In this document: positions 35,590 to 44,322 of the stretch, one piece after another
Layout of the letters: every line of letters begins with the position of its first letter
How positions within the stretch are numbered: position 1 is the first letter of the stretch
Assembly: GCF_003852405.1 (NCBI RefSeq)
Contig: NZ_QAJM01000006.1
Location: 1-58,033, forward strand
Reading direction: 5' to 3'
DNA: 58,033 nucleotides
Source: Pseudomonas sp. KBW05
GTDB lineage: Bacteria > Pseudomonadota > Gammaproteobacteria > Pseudomonadales > Pseudomonadaceae
Translations under genes and position numbers: made by a program
Notes under the pieces: model-generated
The model's database searches: none
Seen by the model: the letters and a program-made list of their open reading frames with translations, nothing else
What the model was told of the DNA's origin: nothing

Positions 35590-36048
35590 TCATTGGTTTT
35601 TTTGCGGGTTTTCCCTGGCCAGCAGCGCAGGCGTCGCAGGCAGTCGCTCAACCACCGCGAGCTTTTCCGGGCGCTGCGCCTCACGCCAGGCACGAAAGGC
35701 GCTCAGTTCGCCGTCCAGGGTCTTCATGACCCATGCCAGCACGGCGATGTCGTCAAGCATGCCAAACATCGGGATAAAGTCCGGGATCGCATCGATCGGA
35801 CTGAGAAAATACATCAGCCCCGCCACCACCGAGATCAGCGCCTTCGGGCTGATGGCCCGGTATTCGCCGCGCCAGTAAGCCAGGCACAGGGCCTGGAGTA
35901 ACTTGAGATCATCCTTGAGCTTGCCCAGACGGTTGCCCTGGCTTGAGCCCTTGGCGGCGACCGCGAAGAGCAGCGTAGGCAAACGCCCACGGCCCAGCAG
36001 ACGTGCGGCCATGGGCAGGAAGCGGGTGAAATTGAAGGGTGGTTTCAT
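35590..36048 (-). CDS. YkvA/DUF1232 family protein
   Basis: The 152-residue protein has the DUF1232 core (LISVVAGLMYFLSPIDAIPDFIPMFGMLDDIAVLAWVMKTL), with two short hydrophobic segments and the conserved SPIDxIPDxIP motif. Its function is unknown; relatives in other bacteria are linked to membranes. Two inverted consensus DnaA boxes lie 32-54 bp upstream of the start. It corresponds to PA3261 by position. Confidence 0.83.
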   Translation of the reverse strand: MKPPFNFTRFLPMAARLLGRGRLPTLLFAVAAKGSSQGNRLGKLKDDLKLLQALCLAYWRGEYRAISPKALISVVAGLMYFLSPIDAIPDFIPMFGMLDDIAVLAWVMKTLDGELSAFRAWREAQRPEKLAVVERLPATPALLARENPQKNQ

Positions 36049-36079
36049 CGGTCACTCCAGTTCCAGGCGAACAGAAATG

Positions 36080-36102
36080 TTATCCACACAAATTGTGGAT
36101 AA
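36080..36102. promoter_or_regulatory. Inverted pair of consensus DnaA boxes
   Basis: TTATCCACA (36080-36088) and its exact complement TGTGGATAA (36094-36102) are separated by 5 bp. Both match the 9-mer DnaA box perfectly. The site lies in the upstream region of the YkvA gene, far from any recognisable origin genes. Confidence 0.65.
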
Positions 36103-36114
36103 CCTTGTGAACAG

Positions 36115-36176
36115 AGCCTGTTTTGCAGGCTGAAACGCCCGTACTACAAGGCTTTCAGTCAGATCGGGCATTTTTT
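36115..36176 (+). other. Orphan stem-loops ending in a T-run
   Basis: On the plus strand an AGCCTG/CAGGCT hairpin (36115-36131) is followed by GCCCG/CGGGC (36137-36169, large loop) and six T. No plus-strand gene precedes it. It could be the end of a small RNA or a chance structure. Confidence 0.3.
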
Positions 36177-36284
36177 GCGCACATAAAAAAAACCCAATAT
36201 TTCATTGACTTGGTGTTGCTGTACGACTACCCACACCGGGACGTTATATCAGACTGTTGCCCGCTACAGACGTTCGCTCGGATC

Positions 36285-36312
36285 TGTGGGAGCTGGCTTG
36301 CCTGCTTCCACA
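36285..36312. repeat. Solitary or truncated REP unit
   Basis: TGTGGGAGCTGGCTTGCCTG followed by CTTCCACA gives one short hairpin. It looks like a type B REP unit whose partner has been lost. Confidence 0.65.
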
Positions 36313-36339
36313 CATACAACTCTGCAAGGTCCACAAACA

Positions 36340-36371
36340 ACAACGCCCCGTCGAGACGGGGCGTTGTGTGT
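36340..36371 (-). terminator. Terminator of the FKBP lipoprotein gene
   Basis: CAACGCCCCGTC and GACGGGGCGTTG form a 12-bp stem with a 2-nt loop, followed on the minus strand by a T-rich tract (TTGTTTGTGG). It lies 12 bp after the stop of the FKBP gene. Confidence 0.8.
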
Positions 36372-36382
36372 TCAGGCGCCGA

Positions 36383-37123
36383 TTACTTCTTGGCGGCTGG
36401 TGCCTCAGGAGCTTCAGGGGCTTCAGCCTTGGCTGGGTCCTTGATGGCCAGCAGTTCCAGGTCGAAAACCAGCACGGAGTTGGCTGGAATCGCCGGGCTC
36501 GGGCTCTGCTCGCCGTAGGCCAGGTCGGAAGGAATGTACAGCTCGACCTTCTCGCCCACGTGCATCAGTTGCAGACCTTCGACCCAACCCGGGATCACAC
36601 CGCTGACCGGCAGGTCGATCGGGCTACCGCGATCCACGGAGCTGTCAAAGGTGGTGCCGTTGGTGAGCTTGCCGGTGTAGTGAACAGTCACCACGTCAGT
36701 CGGCTTAGGCTGTGCGCCGTCGGCTTTCTTGGTGATCTTGTACTGCAGACCGGAAGCGGTGGTGACGACGCCGTCTTTCTTGGCGTTGTCTTCGAGGAAC
36801 TTCTTGCCGGCGGTTGCCGACTCCTGGCTCATCTTGGTCATGCGTTCTTCAGCACGCTTTTGCAGTGCGGCGAACGCTTCAACCAGTTCGTCGTCTTTGA
36901 GCTTCTGCTCTTTCTTGCCGACGGCGTCTTCGATGCCTTGGGCTACTGCCTTGGAGTCCAGGTCATCCATGCCTTCTTGGGCAAGGCTCTTGCCCATGTT
37001 CAGGCCGATGCCGTAGGAAGCTTTCTGCGCCGGGGTTTTCAGCTCTACGCTGGTCTGCGAATCACAACCCGCAAGTACCAGGCTAACCAGGGCCACCGCC
37101 GCCGCCAACCGATGCTGTTTCAT
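36383..37123 (-). CDS. FKBP-type peptidyl-prolyl isomerase lipoprotein, FkpA/Mip-like
   Basis: The 246-residue outer-membrane or periplasmic lipoprotein has a lipobox VLAGC (Cys20), a helical N-terminal dimerisation domain (about 30-130, rich in Lys/Glu) and a C-terminal FKBP domain (VVTVHYTGKLTNGTTFDSS, GWVEGLQLMHVGEKVELYIPSDLAYG). It ends in a short Ala/Glu/Pro tail. It should help fold envelope proteins. The frame extends upstream to 37216, but the ATG at 37123 precedes the signal peptide. It corresponds to PA3262. Confidence 0.9.
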   Translation of the reverse strand: MKQHRLAAAVALVSLVLAGCDSQTSVELKTPAQKASYGIGLNMGKSLAQEGMDDLDSKAVAQGIEDAVGKKEQKLKDDELVEAFAALQKRAEERMTKMSQESATAGKKFLEDNAKKDGVVTTASGLQYKITKKADGAQPKPTDVVTVHYTGKLTNGTTFDSSVDRGSPIDLPVSGVIPGWVEGLQLMHVGEKVELYIPSDLAYGEQSPSPAIPANSVLVFDLELLAIKDPAKAEAPEAPEAPAAKK

Positions 37124-37369
37124 GCTATTTCCTTGTTCATGCGCCAAAAGGGCATTCGAATAAAGTCGCGAGCTTATCAGGCGGCCACGACCAATGGCTA
37201 CCGGCATGTGAGCCACAAACTTACGATAAGTTCACGTGTTTAAACGCATTTTCATTCATGATAAGGGCCCGCGAAGGATCGCGGGACCGCCTGTTCCGGG
37301 CTCATGGCCACTTGCCGCACCTGTGGCGTAGTGGCATAACAACGCGACAACTCGACAAGGATAGTTATC

Positions 37370-39178
37370 TTGCGCATTTTTTCCCGTGTTTTACTGCTGA
37401 TTCTCGCGGCACTGGGGCTGGTCCTGGCCGTGGTGCTCTATTACATCGTCAACCCCAAGCTGCCGGACTACGTGGCCGTGCAGCAGGTGCACTATGGCGA
37501 TCAATGGAGTGCCGCCGACCGCCAGACTTATTACTTCACCCCCCAGGGCACCCAGGTCAAAGGCCTGCACTACGACTGGTTCACCGCCCTCGAACTGCCG
37601 TTTTCCGAGCAGCGTTTCGCCACGCCCGAGTACCTGGCGCGCTTCGGCTTCCTGGTGGACCCCAAGCAAGTCGCCACCGCGCAAAACCCCGGCAACCTGC
37701 CAGTGGGTTTCGCCCGCCACAAGAACGCTGGCAACAGTGCCGAATACCTGGACATCACCTGCGCCGCCTGCCACACCGGCGAGCTGCATTTCAAAGGCCA
37801 GGCCCTGCGCATCGATGGCGGTTCGGCCCAGCATGTGCTGCCGTCCAGCGTACCGACCCTGCGCGGTGGCAGCTTCGGCCAGGCCCTCGTCGCCAGCCTT
37901 ACCGCCACCTATTACAACCCGTGGAAATTCGAGCGCTTCGCCCGCCAGGTCTTGGGCGAGCGCTACGACGCCGAGCACAGCCAACTGCGCCAGGACTTCA
38001 AGCAGTCGCTGAACACCTTCCTCAAAGTCGCCTGGAACGACACCCACCGCGGCCTCTACCCCACCCAGGAAGGCCCCGGCCGTACCGACGCGTTCGGCCG
38101 CATCGCCAACGCCAGCTTCGGCGACGCGATTTCCCCGGATAACTATCGCATCGCCAACGCACCGGTGGACTACCCACAACTGTGGGATATCTGGACCTTC
38201 GACTGGGTGCAATGGAACGGTTCAGCCCAGCAACCCATGGCACGAAATATCGGCGAAGCCCTCGGCGTCGGTGCCACCCTGAGCTTCTTCGACAGCGCCG
38301 GCCAACCCCTGCAAGGCGATGCGCGCTACCCGTCCAGCGTACGCGTGCGCGACCTCAACCTGATCGAAGAAACCCTGCAACGCCTCAAGCCACCGGCTTG
38401 GCCCGAAGACCTGTTCGGCGCGGTGGACAAGCCCCTCGCTGCCCAAGGCCGCGCACTCTTCACCGAAAACTGCGCCGGCTGCCACGTCCCCGCCGTCACC
38501 CAGGAAAACGGCCGCCCGGTGCAGCAACTGAAAATGCTCCCGGTGGACTACATCGGCACCGACCCCGGCACCGCCAACAACATCGCCGACCAACGCTACG
38601 ACCTCAGCGCCCTGCAATGGGACCCGGCCGAACTGGCCCAGCTGAATGTGCAACTGCACCCCACGCCGACCGAACCCCTGGACCTGAAAAAAATGTCCGT
38701 GGCCAAGGGCCTGGCCTACGTCACCGCATTCGTCGAAGAGCACGCCTACCGCGCTGCCGGCGTCACTCCGGCGGAACGCCCACGCCTGGACGGCTACGGT
38801 CTGCCCATCGGCGTACGCGAACTGCGTGCCTACAAGGCCCGACCGCTGGCCGGCGTGTGGGCCACGCCGCCGTTCCTGCACAACGGTTCGGTGCCGACGA
38901 TCTACCAATTGCTATCGCCCCAGGACGAACGCAGCACCACCTTCTTTAAAGGCACCTTCGACTACGACCCGCGCCACCTGGGCTTTCAGACCGGCGCGTT
39001 CAAGAACGCCTTCCTGTTCGATACCAAAATCACCGGCAACCACAACAGCGGCCACGAATTCCGTGCCGGCCAACGTGGCAATGGCGTTATCGGCCGTGGC
39101 TTGCAGCCACAGGAACGCTGGGCGCTGCTGGAATACCTCAAAGTGCTGGGCGGCCCGCTGGAGCAACAACTGCCATGA
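37370..39178 (+). CDS. RoxA-like di-haem cytochrome c protein
   Basis: This 602-residue protein has an N-terminal membrane anchor (about residues 5-26) and two c-type haem sites, CAACH at 131-135 and CAGCH at 368-372. Its layout is that of the RoxA/di-haem peroxidase family, which includes the rubber oxygenase RoxA and MauG-like enzymes. The start is TTG 37370 with AAGGA 8 bp upstream. It overlaps by 4 bp with a gene for a membrane-anchored catalase-like protein, so the two are coupled. The substrate is unknown; an oxygenase acting on an unsaturated lipid or terpenoid is a family-based guess. Confidence 0.82.
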   Translation: MRIFSRVLLLILAALGLVLAVVLYYIVNPKLPDYVAVQQVHYGDQWSAADRQTYYFTPQGTQVKGLHYDWFTALELPFSEQRFATPEYLARFGFLVDPKQVATAQNPGNLPVGFARHKNAGNSAEYLDITCAACHTGELHFKGQALRIDGGSAQHVLPSSVPTLRGGSFGQALVASLTATYYNPWKFERFARQVLGERYDAEHSQLRQDFKQSLNTFLKVAWNDTHRGLYPTQEGPGRTDAFGRIANASFGDAISPDNYRIANAPVDYPQLWDIWTFDWVQWNGSAQQPMARNIGEALGVGATLSFFDSAGQPLQGDARYPSSVRVRDLNLIEETLQRLKPPAWPEDLFGAVDKPLAAQGRALFTENCAGCHVPAVTQENGRPVQQLKMLPVDYIGTDPGTANNIADQRYDLSALQWDPAELAQLNVQLHPTPTEPLDLKKMSVAKGLAYVTAFVEEHAYRAAGVTPAERPRLDGYGLPIGVRELRAYKARPLAGVWATPPFLHNGSVPTIYQLLSPQDERSTTFFKGTFDYDPRHLGFQTGAFKNAFLFDTKITGNHNSGHEFRAGQRGNGVIGRGLQPQERWALLEYLKVLGGPLEQQLP

Positions 39179-40341
39179 TGATTCGATCCCCCTACGACCG
39201 CCCTTCCCTGCTCGCGCGCCTGTGGCTGCGCATCGGCGCGTTTCTCGGCAAGACGCTCCTGTGGCTGGTGGGCCTCGGCCTGCTCGGCTGGCTCGGCGCC
39301 ACCGCCTGGTACGCCTGGCAACACAGTGGCCCGGTGTCGCCGGATGAACAGATTCCGGCAGGCGAAGCCGCCATGACCCAAGGCATCATCCAGACCGCCG
39401 TGCGCATCGTTGACCAGCACCGTGAAGGCACGCGCTACCTGCGCGATGCCCACGCCAAGGCCCATGGCTGCGTAAAGGCCGAAGTCAGCGTGCTGACGGA
39501 CCTCGACCCGACGCTGCGCCAAGGTGTGTTCGCCGAGCCGGGCAAAACCTGGCAGGCGACGATGCGCTTGTCCAACGGCAACGCCTACCCGCAGTTCGAC
39601 AGCATTCGCGATGCGCGCGGCATGGCCCTCAAGCTGCTGGATGTGCCGGGCAAGCAACTGCTGGCCGACCAGCAAAGCCGCAGCGAACAGGACTTCGTGA
39701 TGTTCAGCCACCCGAACTTTTTCGTCAGCGATGTAGCCGAGTACGCGCAGAACATCGGCGCCCAGGCGGATGGCAAAAAGGTGCTGGCGTTCTTCCCCAA
39801 GGTCGACCCGCGCAGTTGGCAAGTGCGGCACCTGTTTATCGCCCTGGCCACCCTGGCGCCGGCTCCGGCCAGCCCGACGCAGACCACGTACTTTTCCGTC
39901 TCGCCCTACAAGTTCGGCGCGGCGAATGCCAAGTTCCGTGTCGCACCCGATCCGCAGAACTGCCCGCAATACGTGCTGCCGAAACAGAACCAGGACCTGC
40001 CGAACTTCCTGCGCAGCGCGTTGAATCAGCAACTGTCCACCGACCGCGTCGCGGCCTGTTTTGTGTTGCAGATCCAGCGGCAGAACCCGCAGAAATTCAT
40101 GCCGATCGAAGACACCAGCATCGAGTGGAAAGAGAGCGATGCGCCCTACGAAACCGTGGCGAAAATTCGCATCCCGGCGCAGGACTTCGACACCCCCGAG
40201 CAGAACCTGGCGTGTGACAACCAGTCCTTCAACCCGTGGTTCGGCATTGCGCAGCACCGCCCCATCGGCGGTATCAACCGGTTGCGCAAAGCGGTGTACG
40301 AGGCTGTCAGCGATTACCGCCACAGCCGCAACGCACCTTAA
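39175..40341 (+). CDS. Membrane-anchored catalase-superfamily haem protein
   Basis: The 388-residue protein has one N-terminal transmembrane helix (about residues 23-48) followed by a minimal catalase-fold domain. HAKAHGCVKAEV resembles the distal-His HAKG motif, MRLSNGNAYPQFDSIRDARGMALKLL is the catalase beta-barrel region, and RKAVY near the C-terminus matches the RxxxY proximal haem ligand pattern. It is shorter than true catalases (about 480-750). Related short proteins include SrpA-type and allene-oxide-synthase-like forms that act on fatty-acid hydroperoxides. It is coupled to the RoxA-like gene, and its stop overlaps the convergent LysR stop. Confidence 0.82.
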   Translation: MMIRSPYDRPSLLARLWLRIGAFLGKTLLWLVGLGLLGWLGATAWYAWQHSGPVSPDEQIPAGEAAMTQGIIQTAVRIVDQHREGTRYLRDAHAKAHGCVKAEVSVLTDLDPTLRQGVFAEPGKTWQATMRLSNGNAYPQFDSIRDARGMALKLLDVPGKQLLADQQSRSEQDFVMFSHPNFFVSDVAEYAQNIGAQADGKKVLAFFPKVDPRSWQVRHLFIALATLAPAPASPTQTTYFSVSPYKFGAANAKFRVAPDPQNCPQYVLPKQNQDLPNFLRSALNQQLSTDRVAACFVLQIQRQNPQKFMPIEDTSIEWKESDAPYETVAKIRIPAQDFDTPEQNLACDNQSFNPWFGIAQHRPIGGINRLRKAVYEAVSDYRHSRNAP

Positions 40342-41231
40342 TTCGAGGGGAACAGGCGCTCGGCAATAAAGTCCACGAACACGCGGATTTTCGGCGACAG
40401 GTGACGGCTGGACGGCCACAACGCCCAGAACTGTCCCTGATCGCTGCACTGCTCATCCAACACGCTGTGCAGGCGCCCCTGGGCCAAGGCCTCACGGGCG
40501 AGAAAGTCCGGGACAAAGGCAATGCCGTGCCCATCGACGGCGGCCATGAGCATGGCTTCCATATTGTTCAGGGTCATTGCGGTGGGCAGGCTTAGCCCGG
40601 TGAATGCGGGGTCGGCGGCCAGGGTCCAGTCCATGATTTTGCCGGTGGTGGCAAACCGGTAACGCAGGCAGGCGTGGTGTTCCAGATCCTTCACCACCAA
40701 CGGCCGGCCATGGCGCTGGAAATACGCCGGCGACGCACATAGCAAAAACCTGAACGGCCCCAACCGGCGCGCCATCAACTTCGAATCCGCCAGGCCGCCG
40801 CTGCGGATCGCCACATCGATGCCCTCCTCGATCACATCCACCAGTAGGTCGTTGAAATCCAGCTCCAGCTCAACCTCCGGGTAAGCGCTGCGGAACGCCG
40901 CCATGTGCGGCATAAGGAAGCGATAACCAATGGTGGGCAAACTCACCCGCAGCTTGCCACGGGGTTGCTGGACCACATGGGAGAGCATGGCCTGCGCGTC
41001 CTGCAAGTCGTCGAGGATTTTGCGACAGCGCTCGTAAAACAATTGCCCCTCCGCCGTCAGGCTGACTTTGCGCGTGCTGCGCTGCAGCAACCGCACATTC
41101 AGCGACGCTTCCAGCTTGGCGACGTTTTTACCGACTGCCGACGCGGAAATCCCCAGGCTCCGCGCCGCCGCGACAAAACTGAGGGCCTCTGCCGTTTTAA
41201 CGAAGGAAATCACACCACCCAGGCTGTCCAT
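40338..41231 (-). CDS. LysR-type transcriptional regulator
   Basis: This 297-residue LysR regulator has the standard winged helix (VISFVKTAEALSFVAAARSLGISASAVGKNVAKLEASL) and a C-terminal effector domain. It is divergent from an MFS drug-type exporter, with an inverted repeat TCCTGA-N9-TCAGGA in the intergenic region, so it probably controls that exporter and itself. Confidence 0.87.
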   Translation of the reverse strand: MDSLGGVISFVKTAEALSFVAAARSLGISASAVGKNVAKLEASLNVRLLQRSTRKVSLTAEGQLFYERCRKILDDLQDAQAMLSHVVQQPRGKLRVSLPTIGYRFLMPHMAAFRSAYPEVELELDFNDLLVDVIEEGIDVAIRSGGLADSKLMARRLGPFRFLLCASPAYFQRHGRPLVVKDLEHHACLRYRFATTGKIMDWTLAADPAFTGLSLPTAMTLNNMEAMLMAAVDGHGIAFVPDFLAREALAQGRLHSVLDEQCSDQGQFWALWPSSRHLSPKIRVFVDFIAERLFPSN

Positions 41232-41294
41232 TGATCCATTACGTCCTTTTTGTCCGCTATCAGTGGAAGGTAAGCCTGTTTATCTACGATTGCA

Positions 41295-41315
41295 TCCTGA
41301 ATAGATTAATCAGGA
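41295..41315. promoter_or_regulatory. Candidate LysR operator
   Basis: TCCTGA and TCAGGA form an inverted repeat with a 9-bp spacer in the divergent region between the LysR and MFS genes, 30 bp before the MFS start. The position and form suit a LysR-family site. Confidence 0.45.
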
Positions 41316-41344
41316 CTTCAACTGGACGATAAAGGACGGATGCC

Positions 41345-42847
41345 ATGCACCCCCATCGCTACACCATCCTCGCGGCGATTTGCCTCGCCGCACTGGTCTT
41401 GCCGATGAGTTTTACCGGCGGCGCCGTGGCCACGCCGTTCATTGGCCGGGCCTTTGACGCCACACCCACTGAACTGACGTGGATCACCAATGCGTTCATG
41501 CTCAGTTTCGGCAGCCTGCTGATGGCCGCAGGCACCCTCGCCGACCGCTATGGGCGCAAGCGTTTGTTCATTGGAGGCATAGGCTTGTTTGCCGGCGTCT
41601 CCCTGTTGCTGGCGGTAGCGCCCAGCGTCTTCTGGCTGGACCTGCTGCGCGGCGCCCAAGGCATCGCCGCTGCTGCCGCCTTGGCCGGCGGCACGGCCGC
41701 GCTGGCGCAGGAGTTCGACGGCCATGCGCGCACGCGGGCGTTCAGCCTGCTGGGCACCACGTTTGGCGTCGGCCTGGCGTTCGGGCCGCTGCTGGCGGGC
41801 GTGTTGATCGAATGGATGGGCTGGCGCGGGATCTTTCTGTTTACCGCGCTGCTGGCGCTGGTGTCCCTGGTGTTTGCCGTGCCGAACCTGCGCGAAAGCC
41901 GCAATCCGCACGCCCAGCATCTGGATATACCCGGTGTACTGGCGTTCTCGGCTTTGTTGATCGCTTTCACCAGCGCCGTGATCCTCGCCCCGGGGCGCGG
42001 CTGGAACGCGCCGTTGATCCAGGCATTGCTCGTTGTGTCGGTGGCGCTCGCCGGGGTGTTTGCCTGGGTAGAAACACGCGCCAAACAGCCGATGCTGGAG
42101 CTGCGGTTGTTGCGTTTTCCGCGCTTTGTCGGCGTGCAGATCCTGCCAATCGGCACCTGCTACTGCTTTATCGTGTTGGTGGTGCTGCTGCCGATCCGCT
42201 TTATCGGCGTCGAAGGCCTCAATGCGTTCGACGCGGGGCTGCGCATGCTTGCCCTGTCAGCCCCCATGCTGCTGGTACCGATGCTGGCGGCGTCGTTGAC
42301 CCGCTGGGTGTCGGCCGGTCGCCTGTGCACCGTAGGATTTTTGCTCGCCGCCGCTGGCCTTTATCGGTTGAGCACCCTCCCCGCCGACGCACACGGTCAA
42401 CTGATCGCCGCCCTGCTGCTGATCGGCTTGGGCACGGCGGTGCCGTGGGGCTTGATGGATGGCCTGTCGATCAGCGTGGTACCCAAGGAACAAGCGGGCA
42501 TGGCGGCGGGGATTTTCAACACCACCCGCGTGGCCGGCGAAGGCGTGGCGCTGGCGATTACCGTGGCGGTATTGAGCACACTGGTGGCCCATCACTTGAG
42601 CCTCGACAGCAGCCTGGCGCCGGAAGCACTGTCACGGGTGGCGCAACATCTGGTCATGGGTGATCTGCAACAGACGGGGCAAATTCCCACAGCGACACTG
42701 CGCGCAGCCTACACCGCCGGGTTCAATACCTTGCTGCAAGTGCTGGCCGTGTTCACCGCGCTGACGGCAGTGATCGTCTATCTCTTCCTCGGACGCCAAC
42801 AGCCTGAACCGCGTAAAGACTGCGTAACAATGAACCCGGCGCCGTAA
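41345..42847 (+). CDS. MFS transporter, DHA2 (EmrB/QacA-like) family
   Basis: The 500-residue protein has about 14 hydrophobic helices and family motifs: LADRYGRKRLF (motif A), GTTFGVGLAFGPLLAGVLIEWMGWRGIFL (motif C region). DHA2 members export drugs, dyes and other toxic compounds. The ATG follows AAGGA at 8 bp. A divergent LysR gene probably regulates it. A 38-residue membrane-protein gene follows 77 bp downstream. Confidence 0.88.
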   Translation: MHPHRYTILAAICLAALVLPMSFTGGAVATPFIGRAFDATPTELTWITNAFMLSFGSLLMAAGTLADRYGRKRLFIGGIGLFAGVSLLLAVAPSVFWLDLLRGAQGIAAAAALAGGTAALAQEFDGHARTRAFSLLGTTFGVGLAFGPLLAGVLIEWMGWRGIFLFTALLALVSLVFAVPNLRESRNPHAQHLDIPGVLAFSALLIAFTSAVILAPGRGWNAPLIQALLVVSVALAGVFAWVETRAKQPMLELRLLRFPRFVGVQILPIGTCYCFIVLVVLLPIRFIGVEGLNAFDAGLRMLALSAPMLLVPMLAASLTRWVSAGRLCTVGFLLAAAGLYRLSTLPADAHGQLIAALLLIGLGTAVPWGLMDGLSISVVPKEQAGMAAGIFNTTRVAGEGVALAITVAVLSTLVAHHLSLDSSLAPEALSRVAQHLVMGDLQQTGQIPTATLRAAYTAGFNTLLQVLAVFTALTAVIVYLFLGRQQPEPRKDCVTMNPAP

Positions 42848-42924
42848 GGATTGCGTCGCCTCTATTGAGGCGCTTTCATCGCACCTCTACGGTGAACACC
42901 TACTCCATCACGTAGGAATTCACC

Positions 42925-43041
42925 GTGGAAAGTTCAACCCTCGGCATGCTCGTACTGACCCTGATCGCCGTCTTCGGCACCGCCGCCTTTTGCTTCGAGC
43001 ACCTGGCCACGCGCCAGCCGCGCAAGAAAAAAGCCAAGTAG
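42925..43041 (+). CDS. 38-residue single-helix membrane protein
   Basis: A GTG-started frame with a TAGGA site 7 bp upstream encodes 38 residues: a short polar start, one hydrophobic helix (LGMLVLTLIAVFGTAAF) and a very basic tail (RQPRKKKAK). The composition suits a small inner-membrane protein, N-out with a positive cytoplasmic end. The frame ends 3 bp before the stop of the convergent MFS gene. It could modulate one of the two MFS transporters beside it. No family name is known to me. Confidence 0.6.
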   Translation: MESSTLGMLVLTLIAVFGTAAFCFEHLATRQPRKKKAK

Positions 43042-43044
43042 CCG

Positions 43045-44316
43045 TCAGGCTTTGGTATCGGGCACCGGTTCGCTGATCACCAGTTCCTCGGGGATCTCAT
43101 CCACCCGTGGGTCCAGCACGGCCCCCATCGGATGTTCAGGCATGGCCACGTGATGTAACGGCGCGCCTTCGACGAGGTATTCGCCGGTGACTTTTTTCGG
43201 CTGCACCCGCCAGATCAATAGCAGCGCGCAGGCCGAGAACAGCATGTAGAACGCGCCATGGCCGTAGCTGTTCATCAACGCACCGCTGAGCATTGGCCCC
43301 AGGCTGGCACCGATGCCATGGGTGGCGAGCATCATCGCGCTCAACGGCACACGCCGCGGTTGTTCGACGTTGTCATTGGCCAGCGCCACCGCCAACGGGT
43401 AGAGGGTGAACAGCAGCAAGCCGCTGAGAAAACCGAACACCAGCAGCAGTGCATAGGGCAGTTGCACCAGGCCCCAGAGTGGAATCACCACCAATCCCAA
43501 GGCCAGGGCGCAAGCGCGAATCAAGCGCGAGCGATCAATGCGGTCCGACAGCCAGCCGATGGGCCACTGGCCGCACAGCCCGGCAAAAATCGACACCGCG
43601 ACAAAGGTACTCGCCTCAGCGGTGCTCAAGCCGTTGCGCGTGGCGAACACCGGGGCCAGCGCATAGAACGCGCCGACCATCAGGCCAGTGACAAACACCG
43701 TGGTCAGCGCCTGGGGTACCCGTCGCCAGAAAAACCCCACTTCCAGCGGCGCCGCCACCAGCTTGGCCGGGTGCAGGCGCTTGGTCATGGTCACCGGCAA
43801 CAGGCACGCGGCGAAGCAGATTGCGACGATGATCAGCGGCTTGAAATCCAGCTCCGGGCGCCAGATCAACACGCCCTGCCCCAGCATCAGGCCCAGCGAC
43901 ACCGCCACCATGTAACCGGCGAACACCGCGCCGCGCTGGTTGTTTTCCGCCTGCTCGTTGAGCCAGCTTTCGATGACCATGTACTGGTTCATCATCACCA
44001 GGCCCATGACAAAACGCAGGGCCAGCCAGAATTCCAGCTGTTCGAACAACACATGCAGCAACACGATGATGGTGGCGACGCCGGCGCACGCCACATACGA
44101 ACGCACATGCCCGACCCCGGCAATCATGCGGTGGCCAAACTTGGCGCCACACACCATGCCGCCGTAATACGCCGCCGTAAGCGCACCGATCCAGACCTCG
44201 TTGATGCCCTCGCTGCTCAGGCGCAGGCCGATAAAGCTGAAAAACAGGCCGTTGCCGGTGAGCATCAGAATGGTCGCGCTGTACAGCGCGGGAAAGGTCA
44301 GGAAAGTCAGGTTCAT
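43045..44316 (-). CDS. MFS transporter, YcaD-like
   Basis: This 423-residue transporter has twelve hydrophobic helices and a long soluble C-terminal tail. The sequence LRFVMGLVMMNQYMVIESWLNEQAENNQRGAVFAGYM is typical of the YcaD/MFS_1 group of uncharacterised carriers. The start lies 6 bp after the LysR stop on the same strand, so it is probably co-transcribed with the LysR gene. The substrate is unknown. Confidence 0.85.
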   Translation of the reverse strand: MNLTFLTFPALYSATILMLTGNGLFFSFIGLRLSSEGINEVWIGALTAAYYGGMVCGAKFGHRMIAGVGHVRSYVACAGVATIIVLLHVLFEQLEFWLALRFVMGLVMMNQYMVIESWLNEQAENNQRGAVFAGYMVAVSLGLMLGQGVLIWRPELDFKPLIIVAICFAACLLPVTMTKRLHPAKLVAAPLEVGFFWRRVPQALTTVFVTGLMVGAFYALAPVFATRNGLSTAEASTFVAVSIFAGLCGQWPIGWLSDRIDRSRLIRACALALGLVVIPLWGLVQLPYALLLVFGFLSGLLLFTLYPLAVALANDNVEQPRRVPLSAMMLATHGIGASLGPMLSGALMNSYGHGAFYMLFSACALLLIWRVQPKKVTGEYLVEGAPLHHVAMPEHPMGAVLDPRVDEIPEELVISEPVPDTKA

Positions 44317-44322
44317 GATGGC

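Noticed and set aside
36080-36102. Chromosomal or plasmid origin of replication
   Set aside because: Only two DnaA boxes are present, without an AT-rich unwinding region, iterons, or dnaA, dnaN, rep or par genes.
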